From Adiantum capillus-veneris (taxonomy: Eukaryota; Streptophyta; Polypodiopsida; Polypodiales; Pteridaceae), in contig CM043944.1 in assembly GCA_014529385.2 (NCBI GenBank), forward strand, positions 45,950,268 through 46,014,267: DNA of 64,000 nucleotides, given 5' to 3'. A program made the position numbers and the translations under genes. Shown here piece by piece: positions 44,556 to 56,139 of this stretch (the stretch's first letter is position 1; each line of letters starts with the position of its first letter). The notes beneath the pieces were generated by a model. The model was not told the DNA's origin, ran no database searches, and was given only the letters and a program-made list of their open reading frames with translations.

Positions 44556-47154
44556 ACAAGCAAGAGAGATGAAGGCAGAGCAAGGCTTGTGCATTCAGAA
44601 TTTCTTGAAAACCCTAGTTTACAGCCTTATCTAGAGCTTGCCATCCTTTTCACATACGGACGCCTATATCTTGTCAGTCAATGCTAAATGGGTCTGGTGC
44701 GTCTTTCATCGTCGATCAACAGCCTTTTACTATAAACCTCTTGGACCGACAAGCCCGGTCCATGACTAAATATATGCACAAATGAATAATGTTGGCATCA
44801 TGAGTTAACAATTATAAAGGGAATACATTGCAAAGGAGCATGGGACACAAAACGGACAAATACAAGTAGATCAAAGTGAGATGGACATGATGTGCTTCTT
44901 TAGGATTTTGTTTTTTGCATGTAGGCTATAGATGATTGTAGAGGAAGTGATGGCATGAGCTCTTAAGTTCCCACAAACATAATATCCACTTTGCTTTGAG
45001 CAAGCAATTTCCCACATACGTGACATTAGCTTTTTCTTACGGATTTGGCATAAGGTGTAGAATACACACATAGAGCATGGACAACCTTGAAATTACATAG
45101 CATCTATGATTGGCTATCCTTGGCCAAAAACAATGATGAACACAACTCATTGTTCTCTATCTCAAGGTGCACCACACAGATTGACAACCAACTATTAGCA
45201 ACAACACCACTCTTTCTCTAAAAATAGGACAATATGTAGCTCGATGCAATCTTGAGCAAATTGCACTTGAGACGAATTACGCTTTTTGACATTTGATCCC
45301 CCCCAAAGGTATACACTCTTTGATTGGCAGAGCTGGCAGCATACATATTTTTTTTGATTATGGGTGCTTATCAATGATCACACTCCTGTAGCAATGAGCA
45401 GATAGGTAATCAACTCACAACACTCATCATATACTTGCACAACCTCTAGCTTGGTAAAGATAGACTCTAGGTTGCCTAATTAGATCTCTTGGACCTGGAA
45501 CACATGAATAGCGTGCGTACACACACGCACACACATGCGCGCGCGCACACACACATTACCGATAGCAACGTGATCAACATCTAAGTCTAAAGGTACTCTT
45601 CAATAATTGGCACTCACTTTTCTAGCAAACAACCAACAACATTTGATGGAATCCTGGGACCTCTGTAACTCCCAAACATACAGTGTCTTTTAGACATTAG
45701 AGTATAAAATTGAATTAAGATTCCAATTGACAAGGTACCTAGGATATGGTTAAAGAGTTTTGATGTTCTTTCAGCAAATGTATGCAAGAAATTTATAGGA
45801 TCATGGAACATGCACATTCATGAAACTCACTTCACAATAACACTAATGTATCCCTTGAAAAAATTCACATAATCTTCTTCTAGAGAAATGTTGAATTGAG
45901 GGATTAAGAATTAATTACTTTTAGATGTTAAGGGGTTTGTGATCCATATCAGTTGCTAGTAGTGACAATATTCATCATATTCTAAACTATTTAAACTCTT
46001 GCTTTTTTTTCAAAACTCACAATCGTGAGTGGATTATATTAACAAATCCAAAAATTACAGATTCTTGCCATGCTCGTGATGAGTCATGACCACTTCAATG
46101 AATTCTAGATACATAGGCTGATGGGGGAGCCACCCCTTGACTTTGGTGATCCCACACATTCACCTTTGCACGTCTAGTGATAGCAGCCCCAAAGGGTCCT
46201 GCTCCAATCTTCTAAGTTCCTTTGCTTTCCAATGGCGATGATCATTACCCTGCTTTCTTGGACTATCTCCGTAAACTTAGCTACCTCCAGAGAGTTCTCA
46301 TTGCTACTTTAAACACATTATATAAACTCTTGTTTTAATTGACTTCACATTTGCTTCCTTTTGAAATTGGTAGATCTTTTGAAATTTTAGTGCATGTATG
46401 TGAGAAATCCTTTCTAGTATAACAATTTGTTTGTGCATGCATTTAGTAGGAATCCTTCTTTTGTAAGCAAACCCACTTTGTGCATGTATATACATATATG
46501 ATTAACGTAGAGCTAAGTGGATAGTGTGGGCTACTTACTTTTTTTAAGTTTGTTACATGCATATCCTTGAGACACAATAGGTTCTCTTCTTTTGGTTTAC
46601 TTTTATTTTGCAAAGTCGTTTAGAAACTTGTGAAGATAACACACTAGCAACATTGCATAATGATAATTTATACATCTTAGACGATGTATATTTGGGTGAA
46701 TTCATTACTTTTGACCAAATTAGGTGTGTCCATATAAGTATTTTTTGTAGTGATAGTTGAGCTAGTATGTCCGTGGCACAAGACCACCCTACACTAAAGA
46801 TAGACAAGTGTAGACCTATCCTTGGAGGAAAATTCCACTTGGGTATCCCCCTATAGTGAAAGATATAGAACTTCTCACAATAGAATATAAATGAACCCAA
46901 GTGATATTCCCATTGTAGATGTCTACCCTTATCAATCATCATGAAGAAATTTTGTTTCCCAAAGAATCCTTGATCATGACCTCACCACCACACACACGGG
47001 TAATCAATAGAAAAGGTAGTTAATGAAATACAAAATCACTCTTTGGAAGAATGTGAGTCAATATCAAGAGCATCGCTAAATCTACACTACCACCACTTGA
47101 TACTTGCATCACACATCGAGGGTCACAAATTCACCAATTTAGATGATGATCTCC
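44556..47154. other. Intergenic, no gene seen
   Basis: About 2.6 kb of AT-rich sequence to the right of the array, with alternating CA/CG dinucleotides at 45516-45556. No family or RNA gene was recognised in either strand; the longest minus-strand frame (46553-46942) has no domain. Confidence 0.5.
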
Positions 47155-47510
47155 TTTCAGTGCAGATTCTTCGATTCAGGAACCAAAACCATAGTGCAAA
47201 ATGGCCAATTTAGGTAGAGATTCATCGGTTTAGACAACACAAACAATAGTGTAGATTCTTTGATTTAGACAGCACGACCATAGTGCAAATTCATTGGTTT
47301 AGACAACACAACCATAATGCAAATTCATTGGTTTTGGTAGCATAAGTGTATATTCGTCGGTTTAGGTAGCACGACCATAGTGTAGATTCGTCAATTTAGC
47401 TAGCACAAGTGCATAATCACTGGTTTAGATAATACGTCCATAGCACATACTTGTAGGTGTAGACATCACACTTATTAATGTAGATTCAATCATTTAGGCA
47501 ACACTAATTA
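47155..47510. repeat. Degenerate minisatellite, about 45-50 bp unit, 7-8 copies
   Basis: Units resemble AGTGTAGATTCGTCGGTTTA followed by GACAGCACAACCAT. The repeat GGTTTAG(A/G)(T/C)A-CA recurs near 47229, 47275, 47309, 47360, 47400, 47422 and 47490. Confidence 0.75.
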
Positions 47511-47634
47511 CTTTACCATTTTGCTAGTGACCATCCACCACTACCTTGAGTTTGGTTTTGGTAACAATTGAGGAGGATTTTTTTGAAACCTGAGGTATGT
47601 AATGCACATGAATATTTGAATGATTAGTAGAGTA

Positions 47635-47975
47635 GTGAGTGGCTAGGTACAAGACACGTTTCTGGTCAATTCTTATTTTTACCCATGTGGATTGTATTTA
47701 TTTTGAGCTAGAGTTTTTATTATAAATAGAATAGGGGTAAAATACGTGTTGAAGGAAGAAGCTCACTTTTGCGTGGGAGGATATTGTGCCCAATTCTCAT
47801 GCCGTTCTTATCCTCTCTCTCCTCTACCTCTCTTGTATGCGTGCATAGTACGCATGCATACAAGAGAGGTACACACACCTGCTCACTCTCTACTCTCTCA
47901 ATTGTGCCTTTCTTGTTATTTTTTACGGACACCACACCTCCATCGGCTATTGCACTTTCTCTTCTAAGATTGTGA
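47635..47975 (+). repeat. Dispersed repeat, copy 2 (partner at 15330-15735)
   Basis: Aligns with 15330-15735 in the same orientation. It carries a hairpin at 47826-47870 that the other copy lacks in this form. Confidence 0.6.
47826..47870. repeat. Hairpin, 15-bp arms
   Basis: ACCTCTCTTGTATGC (47826-47840) and GCATACAAGAGAGGT (47856-47870) are perfect complements around a 15-base centre. The centre can extend the pairing imperfectly (GTGCATAGTACGCAT). Confidence 0.85.
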
Positions 47976-48246
47976 ATAGATTGTTGACAGAAGATGGTAA
48001 AGTTCCCAAAAATAGTAACTAAATTGTAACTCTCAATTGATTAATATTGTCATGGTTGCACTAGATAATCATTTATTGATGAAAAAGACAATCAAGATAA
48101 GAAAAAATAAACATTGACATAGTGTAGAGGGTTGGATTTTTTGAGGCCGACCCCCCTTGAAAGGATTTTCCATCAACCTCTTCATTACTTACCGCACTCT
48201 ACAAAGACTTAGAATTGGCTAATTATTAGCTCTGTTTGCAAGTTTT

Positions 48247-48473
48247 TGTTGGAATTAGGGTTGCAGAGAAACACACACAACTTGGAGAAGACGAAGGGAG
48301 CTCAAGGCACACAATAGAGAGTGTATTACTTAATGTGCAATGGAAAGATAGATAGCCCTAGAGTGATGGGCGTTTATACAATGCACAGGGGAAAAAACCT
48401 CCTAAAGCGGGAAAAAATGCCCTAGTGGTCCTAGTGTGTTCACACACATACCTACCACATGTATATGGTAACA
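48247..48473 (-). repeat. 3' LTR of copia C
   Basis: 227 bp, TGTTGGAATTAGGG to GGTAACA on plus. The following AATCCCCCTTGGAG is the complement of the polypurine tract. Confidence 0.95.
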
Positions 48474-48548
48474 AATCCCCCTTGGAGTGATGCGGTGAAT
48501 GAGAGCTGGCACATGAGTAAAGGGAAGTGCCATGCCCTGAGGACATGA

Positions 48549-50230
48549 TCAATCTACAAAGGGGAGTAAGCCCAAAGCTTTGTGAAAAGCTTCGAGCTTC
48601 TCATGAGACAATGCCTTTGTGAAAAGATCTCCAAGGTTGTCTTGTGTTGGCACATAAGCCAAGCTGATCTCTCCTGCTGAGAGCCTCTCCCTGACATAGT
48701 GGTAATGCACCTCAATGTGCTTTGTGCGAGCATGAAAAATTGGGTTCCTTGCAATTGCCAATGCGCTCTGACTGTCAGTGTAGATAGTGTTGGCAGTGTC
48801 TTGTCCAACACCCAAATCAGCCATAAGGCGTCTGAGCCACACACTCAACCGTAGCTGTGAAGAGTGCCCTGTACTCAGCCTCACAACTCAAAGTGGCCAC
48901 AGTAGGTTGCTTCTTGCTCAACCCATGAACTTCCAAGCATGAAACAAAAACCACTTGTGGACACTCGCGTGTCAAAACAACCAGCCCAATCTGAGTTCGA
49001 AAAAGTATGTAAGTCTGGCGGCAATGATCCCCCCTTGGGATAAAACAAGCCAAGATGTAAAGTGCCACTAAGGCAATGGAAAATCCTCTTGACAGCCTAC
49101 CAATGCTTAGACCTTGGGCTATGCATAAATTTGCTAACGTGTGAGATTGCAAACTGAATATCCGACCTTGTTTTGCATACATAAATGAGGAATCCTACAA
49201 CAGTTTGGGAAAGAGTGACCTCTGTAGGATCACCAGTATCATGAAGACTCAATTTCAAACCCGTCTCCATGGAAGTGGCAATAGTTTTGCAATCCTCAAG
49301 TCCAAACTTACATAGCAATGTCTCTATGTAACTTTTCTGACACAAGGCAATACCACCATCACACTGCTTAAACTTTATACCCAAGTAATGATGCAACAAC
49401 CCCAAATCTTTCATCCTGAAAGTAGCATTCAAATCAGCTTTAAACTCAGCAATATGTCTCTCATTTGGTCCAGTGATCAGCAAATCATTGACATAAAGAA
49501 CCACAATGAGAAGTACATCACCCTCATACTTTACATACAATGTGCTTTCTATAGGATTGTTACGACAGCCTTGTTTGACCAAATGAGTGTCAGCTTTCTC
49601 ATACCAATTGCTTTAAACTCAACAATATGTCTCTCATTTGGTCGAGTGATCAGCAAATCATCGACATAAAGAACCACAATGAGAAGTACATCAACCTCAC
49701 GCTTTACATACAATGTGCTTTCTATTGGACTGTTACGACATCCTTGTTTGACCAAATGAGTGTCAGCTTTCTCATACCAAGCATGAGGAGATTGCTTCAA
49801 CCCATACAAAGCCTTCTTACATCTGCACACTTTGTCCTCTTGTCCTTTCTTGACAAAACTGCGAGGCTGTGTTACATAAACTTCCTCAAATATGTCACCA
49901 TTCAAGAAAGTAGTAACAATGTCTGATTGATGTACATCCCAACCAAAATGAGCTGCCAATGCACATAGAAAACGCACAATAGTCATACGACAAGTGGGAG
50001 CAAAAGTCTCTTCATAATCTATGCCTTTTTGTTGTGCATAACCCTTTGCAACAAGCCGAGCCTTATGGCGATCAATCTCACCATTCGGCTTGCATTTTAA
50101 CTTGTAGACCCACTTCGTACCAATGGCCTTTTTGCCAGGAGGCAAATCACATAAACTCCATGTGTCATTTTCTATAGTGCATCATATTTTGATTGCATGG
50201 CAGGCATCCAATTTTCTAAATTCTGTGCTT
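48549..50230 (-). pseudogene. Copia C reverse transcriptase and RNase H
   Basis: RT starts near 50230 and reads GTKWVYKLKCKPNGEIDRHK, EETFAPTCRM and YGLKQSPHAWYEK. A 173-bp tandem duplication (49437-49609 / 49610-49782) puts two catalytic boxes in the gene, YVDDLLIT in the right-hand copy and YVNDLLIT in the left, and shifts the frame. RNase H follows, with YTDSQSALAIARNPIFHART, then KHIEVHYHYVRERLSAGE and LFTKALS near 48560. At least three other frame breaks are present. Confidence 0.9.
49437..49782. repeat. 173-bp tandem duplication inside copia C RT
   Basis: GCTTTAAACTCAGCAATATG at 49437 recurs as GCTTTAAACTCAACAATATG at 49610. The copies stay alignable to CTCATACCAA (49598-49607 and 49771-49780). 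A length of 173 is not a multiple of three. The other family member at 32330-32470 has a single copy. Confidence 0.92.
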
Positions 50231-50379
50231 CATCAAAAGACAGAGATTCTTCAACATCATGTAAGGTAGACACAATCAAAGCATAACAAATATGATGCAT
50301 AAGATGCATGGCGAGAGCCTAAACGAGTCTGACTAGACAAAGGTGCATCCAATTTACTGTCACAGAATGTATGCACCAG

Positions 50380-51926
50380 TCATTTTGACATACCTCTAGC
50401 CTGCTCATTCTCAGCCCTTATCTCATCAAGTATATCATGTACATCTGCATCAGTAATAGGCTGATCTGTAACATTTTTAGAAACCCCCATAGGATGTACA
50501 TTTGCCTCATTGGAATTTACATTCGTATTTCCACCACTGAAAAGAGGCAACAAAGTGTCGTAAATGTCCTGTGAGCTTACGTTATTGTCTCTAGTACATG
50601 ACAACAAGGGCTGAACAGAATCTTCCACAAACACTACATCCCGTGAAACTAGAATACACTTTGTTTGCGGATGATACAACATGTAACCTTTGCTTTCAGC
50701 ACTATAACCAACAAAAACACATTTGACAGCCTTATCATCCAATTTTTTTCGTTGTGTTTGTAGCACCAAAGCATATGCCAAACAGCCAAAAACATGCATG
50801 TGCTCAATAGAAGGCTTTCTATCATGCCATGCTTCATATGGAGTAATAGTCTGCAAAGCTTTTGTAGGACACCTGTTTAGTACATAAGTGGCACACATGA
50901 TGGCCTCAAGCCAAAAATAATGCAGCAAAGCTTGACTTTTGACCATACATCGTGCCATTTTCGTAAGTGACCTATTTTTCCTCTCAGCAACATCATTTTG
51001 CTGAGGTGTATAAGGCAATGTACATTGGTGTTTTATCCCACGACTAGCCAGAAATGCATTAAATTCATGAGACATATACTCCCCCCCTCGATCTGAATGG
51101 AGGGTGCCCATAGTACATTTCGATACATTTTCAGCCATAGCCAGAAATTGTTTGAAGCACCTAAAAACTTCGGACTTTGCTTTAAGCGGAAATCCCATGC
51201 ATATATGGAGTAATCATCAATGAAAGTCACAAAGTACAGGTAATTGCCCAAGGACGGAGTTTGCATGGGCCCACAAATATCACTATGCACAAGCTGCAAC
51301 CTGCATGTGGCCCTAACTAAACCATCCTTTGGAAACTTAGAACACTGCATTTTACCCAGAATATAGCCTTCACAAACATGTTTGACAGGTGCTTCAAGAG
51401 GTGGCAAGGAAGCAACCATATGAGATTTCTGCAAATGTAGCAAATTGGCAAAATTCAGATGACCAAAACGTGCATGCCAAAGTTTTGCATCTAAAATAGC
51501 CCTTGAATCTGCAACTGCATTTGCAAAATTTTATCCACACTTGTCAAACAAAGTGAGATTATACAGCCCACGACACAAAAGCCTAGATGCAACAATTTCA
51601 TCACCAAAATTGAGATCATGAACTATACATCTGTCATCCACAAATTTGACTACAAGTTCAAGTCTAGCAAGTGCAGATACAGACAAAAGATTCTTCTCGA
51701 TTCCAGGTACATAAAGTGCATCAACAAGTGTGAAAGAACTGCCATTTGTAGCAGTAAGCACAATCTTTCCAACTCCTTGAACCTGATAAGAGGCATTGTT
51801 GGCACAAGTGACTGAATTCCCATGAGGGACAGACTCGAGATAGGTGAACAATTCATGATGTGAGGTAATGTGCTTTGTAGCACCACTCTCGAAATACCAC
51901 ACATGTGAATCTATAGCAATTGACAT
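50380..51926 (-). pseudogene. Copia C protease and integrase
   Basis: The protease reads VWYFESGATKHITSH, with Glu where the catalytic Asp of D-S-G is expected. Pre-integrase reads HLQKSHMVASLPPL. Integrase has LVHSDICGPM, FIDDYS, SDRGGEYMSHEF and DVAERKNRSL, so all three acidic residues are kept. The zinc-binding His/Cys part is only partly recognisable. Frameshifts lie near 51535 and 51200. After the core, a 272-codon frame ends DVHDILDEIRAENEQARGM. Confidence 0.88.
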
Positions 51927-52097
51927 GCAGGCATCATGGACAGTAGGATTGTAAGTGCACTATGCACTAAAAGCCCATTCTGTATCAACATCAATATCAC
52001 AGTCTCCTTTCACAGAAGACTCAACAATGGTTGCATTTGTAGTGGAACCAACATGTGCAGTGGAACCACCCTCTTTCTTCTTAGCCTCTTTGGCCTT

Positions 52098-52983
52098 CTA
52101 CTTAGGACACTGCTTGATCAAGTGATCATTAGCTTTACAATAATGGCAACGCATCTTCTTTTTGTCCTTATCACCAGAATTTTCAGATGAATTGCTGCCA
52201 GCAGAAGCATTAGGAATATAATTTTTGCCACTCGCAGCAGAACCATAAGAAGTGGTTGCATTGCTGTTACCACCCTTTCTTTGAGAAGCAATAAAAGCCT
52301 GTTCAACTGCACGCTGCCTAGTCCTGTTTTTAATGGAAAGTGGCTCTTCCAACAGCAATGTGCATAATGCATCAAACTTGACAACTTCAGGATTTCCTTG
52401 GGTCATAAGTCTCCAAGTACTAGCAAAAGTTTGGTAAGAATCTGGTAAGGCATCAAGAACAGTCTGCACAAGGGAACTGTCTGAATGACTTCACCTACAG
52501 AAATAAGTTTCTCATTGATATCCTTGAGACTAGCAAGGAAAGTGTCCATATCATCTTCCTCATGCATAATCTTCGACTCCAGCTCTTTACGCAGCAAAGC
52601 AATTTTAGCCTCATTGCGACTTGCATAAAGACCTGCTAGAATATCCCAAGCCTGTTTTGCAGATTTTGCTGAACGAATGTGAGGAACAATGGTGTGCTTC
52701 ACAGACAACGCAATCAATGCATGAGACTGAGCATCCTTTACATCCCAACGAGCTTGTTCTACCGTAGGCAAAACAACTCTAATAGCAACAATCCTTGCAA
52801 CAAGACCTACAACATTCTCAACATCCTCAGAACCGGGACGTATATCAATGCCATGCACAATATTCGAGACGCACTTTTACATAAGAATTGTTGCATCATA
52901 TAAGCCCACATAGGGTAATTGTCCCCATCCAACCTGTCCTCAACAGCAAACATCTTGAACACATTTGTGTTGTCGTCAGCCAT
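52098..52983 (-). pseudogene. Copia C gag
   Basis: From ATG 52983 it reads MADDNTNVFKMFAVEDRLDG. After a frameshift near 52880 it continues ENVVGLVARIVAIRV, KQAWDILAGLYASRNEAK and KIMHEEDDMDTFLASLKDIN. After a second frameshift near 52480 it continues to the zinc knuckle CHYCKANDHLIKQC. A TAG at 52098-52100 ends the frame right after CPK. Confidence 0.88.
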
Positions 52984-53320
52984 GGTAAATGCTGCACCTG
53001 ATGTGAAAACTACCCAAAAAGAGGAGAAATGAAGCGGGAACAACACATGCTATATAGCACAAACCGTAGAAGACTCCAAGACACCTGTTATGCACAAAAC
53101 AGGACTGATAGAAATTCTGTACAAAATGACGAAATTGCCTGTGCAGACCTGCCTGCAGTGGAAACGGAGGCTGAAATGAGTCCGAATCAGAAATCTGAGC
53201 AAACTAAACTCTACAAGCATCTCCAAAATTTTTGTCGACCTGCGAACGCTCACCAAAGCTGATAAAAATGAAAGAAAGTGAGCAGGCGTGTGCTGGAGCT
53301 GCTGGTGAGGGAGAACACAA

Positions 53321-53336
53321 CCTGCTCTGATACCAA
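53321..53336 (-). other. Primer-binding site of copia C
   Basis: On minus it reads TTGGTATCAGAGCAGG, an exact initiator tRNA-Met-type site next to the 5' LTR. Confidence 0.92.
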
Positions 53337-53337
53337 T

Positions 53338-53564
53338 TGTTGGAATTAGGGTTGCAGAGAAACGCACACAGCTTGGAGAAGACGAAGGAAGCTTAAGGCA
53401 CACAATAGAGAGTGCATTACTTAGTGTGCAATGGAAAGATAGATAGCCCTAGAGTGATGGGCGTATATACAATGCACAGGGGAAAAAACCTCCTAAAGAG
53501 GGAAAAAATGCCCCGATGGTCCTAGTGTGTTGACATACATCACTACCACATGTATATGGTAACA
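53338..53564 (-). repeat. 5' LTR of copia C
   Basis: 227 bp, the same ends as the 3' LTR at 48247-48473. GTTTT follows at 53565-53569. Confidence 0.95.
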
Positions 53565-53569
53565 GTTTT

Positions 53570-54850
53570 GCACGTGAAAAAATGCCATAAAGGCATTGAT
53601 TACATGAATAAGATACCCTTGTGGAGAGGGAGAGAGGTTAGGTTTGGAAGATAAATAATAAATCAATAATACGCGACTTCAACATAGAGATTTTGGGATT
53701 AAGAAAATCTCTGTTCTTCTTCACGTCGCAATAGATTATTTGATAAGTAAGAGTAAGAACAGAATAAAGAGGAAGATGGAGCTTAGAGAGAGTATGCATG
53801 TGCATACTTTGTGCGCACGTGCACACACACACACACACATACACTCACTAAAGAAGAGACGATGGCCTAGAAAGCTATGGAGTCTACTAATTTTAGTAGA
53901 TGCCTTGCATGCCAAGGCACATTCTTTGCTTTTTGCCCTTGCTTTTTGCCCACTTTATGGGTCGATCGCCCTTTTAAGGAATATGTGCGAGTACTTTGCA
54001 TATCATAGGTATCTTATGAACTTGTCACAATGTTCCATTCACATGTTGGATTTCCCGTGCAGTTCATGCCAAGCCACATTCTCTGCTTTTTGCCCAATTT
54101 TGCCCAATCTCCTTTTTTAGAGCTATGTGGGAGTCATTTGCAGATCACATGTAGCTTATGAACTTGTCACAATGTTCCGGTCACATGTTGGCTTTCTCGT
54201 GCAATTCTTGTACTCTCGAACATTGAAATCTAGGTTTGGAGGTCATTTTAATCCAATTTAATTCCAAAAAAGTTATATTGGGTTCCATAAAATATATCCA
54301 CATCATAATGGTTATTTCCTAAACTTTTGACACCTTTATGCCCATTCCCCAATTTACACAAGGATCCTTGGATTTCCCTATATAATTCGTCAAAACCCTT
54401 AAACCAAATTTTAGTGGATTGTGAATGTTCTAAAACTCTTCTAATACTTTAGTCTTAGTCTTACCATTTCAATTACCTTGTAGTTTATTTTAGGTTATCA
54501 CTCTAGGCTAGATAGAGAAAATTAGTCGTTTAGCATTGATTTTCATTTTGATTACTCTAAATTCTTGAAGTGATTAAAATAATTATTGTCATTTTTAGAG
54601 TATCTTAAACTTACCAAAATTCAAATTTGGTGACATTGCCTCACCCTTACATCATAGTTGCCCTCGACTATGGATGTTTCTACTATGGACGTATAAAGGG
54701 AGAAAGGTGACATATTGTATTGAATCCTCTTATTTCACTAAACACCATTCCAAAATGCTTGGTGCTTGGGAGAACATGTCCGCCACAAGCGTGTTATTTA
54801 AACTAATAGCCATCTACCTTTCCATAATAGTATGCTACACTATTTGGGTG
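53570..54850. other. Intergenic between two copia elements; holds a 157-bp duplication
   Basis: There is a (CA)n at 53821-53840, a small inverted repeat TCTACTAA/TTAGTAGA at 53882-53899, and a tandem duplication described separately. No gene was recognised. Confidence 0.55.
53908..54215. repeat. Tandem duplication, about 157-bp unit
   Basis: CATGCCAAGGCACATTCTTT (53908) recurs as CATGCCAAGCCACATTCTCT (54065). Both copies continue through CTTATGAACTTGTCACAATG to TGTTGG-TTTC. Confidence 0.85.
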
Positions 54851-55042
54851 TGTTGGGGTATAAAGCCCAATGTGGTCGCCCAGGTAAGTGGGCGGGCCGC
54901 CAGGTATGTACACATATTTTTTTGTAAAAACCTAATAAAAACTCACTATGCTCTACACATTACAGAAGAGCGAGTTCACCATATCGTCGTGCTCTTCTTC
55001 TCGCACTCTCTCTCGCGTCGCACTTCCGCTCGTACTCCTTCA
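54851..55042 (+). repeat. 5' LTR of copia D
   Basis: 192 bp from TGTTGGGGTATAAAGCCC to ACTCCTTCA. It includes GTATAAAG near the start and CT-rich sequence near the end. Confidence 0.9.
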
Positions 55043-55043
55043 A

Positions 55044-55056
55044 CTGGTATCAGAGC
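55044..55056 (+). other. Primer-binding site of copia D
   Basis: CTGGTATCAGAGC, two bases after the LTR end, a clean initiator tRNA-Met-type site. Confidence 0.92.
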
Positions 55057-56139
55057 TCAGATCGAGGCTCGGGGCAGCACTCCATGAGGCTAGAGTCACC
55101 AGCTCAGATTGGAGTGAAATTCGACAGGCAAAGACACGGCCCCAAATCTTGTGGGAAAGCCCGTAGGGCTTGGTATGTTCAGCATTTCATTCTGAGGTCA
55201 TCTCGGTCACCGTTCGGCTTCGACAAAGTTCTGCGCAGGCCATTTTCGACTACGTGGTCTCAGCGGGTGCAGATCCGACTCTGCAAATTTGGGGTTTTCG
55301 GCCTACGACTGCAGGTGCTGAGGATATCGACACTCCCAGAGTGTTGATTTGTGGTTGTCTACACATCGAAGGACGGCTCACAGTTCTTGGAGGCGTGTCA
55401 CATACGACACGGGCGCATCTACACACAGACTGTAGGCGACATCCACTAGTTCATCAGGTAGCTTGTGTTTGCTGCTTGATATCCAGATTTCATCCTGACA
55501 TTGCAGGTACTTCCACATGGGATGTATTGTCAGAGATGATGTATGTCTGTTGAGGGTTTGCTGGCTGTGAGTCACGCAGCAAACAACCGTCGCAGCGGTT
55601 ACAACATACAGTGGGAAATTTGTGGATGTATGACTTTGTGGGAAGTCTATGTACTGTCAGATTTACTGCAGCCTTTGTTGAGGGTCGAGTGAGGTTTTAT
55701 TGAGCTGGGGGATTCTCGAATGTTGAGATCCTTTCGGTGATATAGGTCTTGGAGCGATCCCTCGAGCACCCTTAGATAGGCAGCTGGGATGTATTGACTG
55801 TGAGTTAGACAGTTGGGATTGCATCTTTGCTTTACTGCCGTTGAGGCATTGTCGCAGTCTATGCTTACAGGACAGTGACAGGACAGTCAGAGACAGTACA
55901 GGTGCAGGACAGGTTTACCCACAGCTTACAGTGTTAGAGAGACAATGGTTTTTTGAGCTGTTTTTTGGTCTGTTTTTAGTACACCAGAGCAATTTTACAA
56001 AGGAGACTCTGCCAAAATTTCTGCAGCATCTGAAGCTTTCTTGGTTCATTTGACAGGTTGATATTGGTTCAGAGGTCAGTTTACAAGGGAAACTCTGCCG
56101 AATTTTTCCCAGGAAAGTAAACTACTGTGAAGCGTAGCT
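55057..56139 (+). other. Leader of copia D
   Basis: About 1.1 kb between the primer site and gag, without a credible protein. Such leaders usually hold packaging signals. The phrase AC(A)AGG(A/G)GA(A/G)ACTCTGCC occurs near 55995 and 56085. Confidence 0.6.

Larger units (their letters stand above)
48247..53564 (-). mobile_element. Ty1/copia element C, complete from LTR to LTR
   Basis: 5318 bp on minus, flanked by GTTTT on both sides (48242-48246 and 53565-53569), a 5-bp target duplication. Both LTRs are 227 bp, and the primer site and polypurine tract are in place. By eye the LTRs differ at about 15 positions, so the insertion is not recent. It belongs to the same family as the split element at 22813-25725 / 31109-33052. 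Its coding region has many frameshifts. Confidence 0.95.

Noticed and set aside
47155-47510. CRISPR-like spaced repeats
   Set aside because: Repeats are degenerate, spacers are not unique, and the context is a eukaryotic genome. It is a minisatellite.
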